64,000 nt of DNA from Bugula neritina (taxonomy: Eukaryota > Bryozoa > Gymnolaemata > Cheilostomatida > Bugulidae), in the NCBI GenBank assembly GCA_964035545.1, contig OZ037769.1, positions 2,015,001 to 2,079,000 on the forward strand. Reading direction: 5' to 3'. A model generated the notes under the pieces. It was not told the DNA's origin. It made no database searches and worked only from the letters and a program-made list of their open reading frames with translations. The translations under genes were made by a program, and so were the position numbers. Positions 62,406-64,000 of the stretch are shown here, one piece after another. How positions within the stretch are numbered: the first letter of the stretch is position 1; every line of letters begins with the position of its first letter.

Positions 62406-64000
62406 TATAGCCAGATGTTGCAGTCCCTGCAATGACAGTATAGGATCAGTTGAAGCAGTCACGTATAGCAGTGCAAAGTAATATTGATAACCTTTTTCTT
62501 GTTGAGCTGCTTATTAAATCAGTCATTGCTGACTATGAAATTATGCTAATTTTAATAGAAATAATCAATATTGTAGCTCTATTCTAGTAAAACAATTCCT
62601 TTTTGCTGTCAAGTATATATATATGTATTATCTATATCATGCTTGAAAACATGTGCATTTAAATTTATAGAATTTCCAACATCAACTACATAACATCATC
62701 TTAAACACTTGTATACTTTCTGAACTATATAATATTATTTTTTGAACTTCCAAGAGTTCCAAAACCTCCCACTCTAATTTTATCCGTTTACTCATATTTC
62801 TATTTTCCTCTGCAATTTTCTATTCTCCGCGTTTTTTTTAATTTACAAAAGTTGAAAATGCAATAACTTATATAGTGTAAGATGCATCTATATTATTAAA
62901 TTTAGATTGTTTTCATTTTATAAATTAAGTACTCTGTTATAATCATGGAAATATTTTTAATTAGTTGTTTTTACCTTGTGTTTTATACTAAGTTTTACTT
63001 TTAACAATTTCCAAAGCTCCATTTAAATAAACTTCAACAGCTACTCAGTGGACTTAGATTACTACACTTCATGTTTATATATACAATGTGAGCATCTTTA
63101 TTTTCTTACATAGGGTCAAATGTATGTAATTATATATATAGCTTCTGATTTTTTAAGTTGCTCTATCATCAAATTGATATCTAATAAGTAAATTACCTTT
63201 TTGACTTTCGTTTTCTAAGTTTAAAATTATTAACAGAAATATAAAATGATTATATATAATTAGCATTCAGTGTTTTCTTTCACATGCAGGTAACCTAAAT
63301 TCAATGCTTAAATCTGCAGATATTATGATGAATAAAATGCGTAAAAATAATTTAAATGTATCCTTATTCATATCTTCTAAAATTTCTCTGTTATATATGA
63401 ACAGCATTAATTCATAAATGGTCATCATAGTGATAGAATAGATGACTAAAATATATTAGAAAATAATGTAAAAAAAACAGTCTAAGTTGCACAAAATATA
63501 AAATATTGCTTATATTATCTACCAAAGTTGGATCAAATAAATATATGTAACTTATAATATAAAAAACACCAGTAATCAAAACATGTCAATTTTCATTGCA
63601 CAAAGTTGATAGACTATTTAAATGAATTATTCAAATAAAACTATATAATCCACTGTTAGCACTTAGCTGAACAAAAGTATGTTAATTATTAGCAAATTTT
63701 GGATACTATGAACGCTTACAAAACTATGAATTAATTACCCTATTTATAATTATGAACATTATAAACACTCTAAACCTAAACTTAGGAAAGATGATAATGT
63801 GATTAATATACATAAAGCTTCACAAAAATTATAGGCTAATTATTTTATAAATTATTATAATTAATTTAAAATTACCTGCTACCCAACTTCATGCAGAGGT
63901 GAAAAACAATGCTATTAGATTTAGATAGTAACCAAAACCTTTAGTTGTTATATAATTTACATGTACATAGAAAAAACCAGCAATGTGAAATTTCTGCAGA
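62406..64000. other. 5' flank of the lectin gene, right copy of the segmental duplication
   Basis: No further exon was recognised up to the window edge. About 62410-63960 parallels 58850-60480. It should include the lectin promoter. The exon of any next gene lies outside the window. Confidence 0.5.

Overview
The window looks like nuclear DNA from an invertebrate animal. It is AT-rich, its genes are split into many small exons by GT-AG introns, and its introns hold tRNA-derived repeats, short inverted-repeat (MITE-like) elements and microsatellites. The gene families (class-C-receptor-like Venus flytrap modules, a PAN + fucolectin-type secreted lectin, a small RING protein, a cytosolic-type sulfotransferase) fit a spiralian such as a mollusc, annelid or bryozoan. 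That placement is inference. No bacterial, CRISPR, viral or rRNA features were seen. Every gene found lies on the minus strand, so genes read from right to left.

Layout by coordinate: a four-exon RING gene (1119-3936); four tandem paralogous receptor genes (5410-19298, 20558-29145, 31203-39939, 40907-52289); an eight-exon sulfotransferase (53437-57439); a broken lectin-gene copy with a long (TA)n tract (57934-58849); and an intact four-exon PAN/F-type lectin gene (60701-62405) whose 5' flank is duplicated beside the broken copy.

The centrepiece is the receptor array. Splice-site reading gives open frames of about 1167, 1127, 1151 and 1153 residues with almost identical exon phases. Each protein has a signal peptide, two successive Venus flytrap (PBP1/ANF-receptor-like) modules each followed by a short three-cysteine segment, one transmembrane helix, and a cytoplasmic tail with YxxP tyrosine motifs and a PxxxPR proline-arginine motif. 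The second flytrap resembles metabotropic glutamate receptors throughout its length, but there is no seven-helix domain, no kinase and no cyclase. A tandem family of dual-flytrap, single-pass receptors with adaptor-recruiting tails is, to my knowledge, not a described receptor class, and it is the main candidate for an undescribed system.

The array is actively evolving. Copies 2 and 3 are recent duplicates, introns and flanks included. Copy 1 carries a recombination tract matching copy 4 that left a 31-codon in-frame partial exon behind. Copy 2 has lost tail motifs. Copy 3 has a MITE missing from the matching copy-2 site, and copy 4 has a pogo-like transposon in its first intron and a duplicated splice donor.
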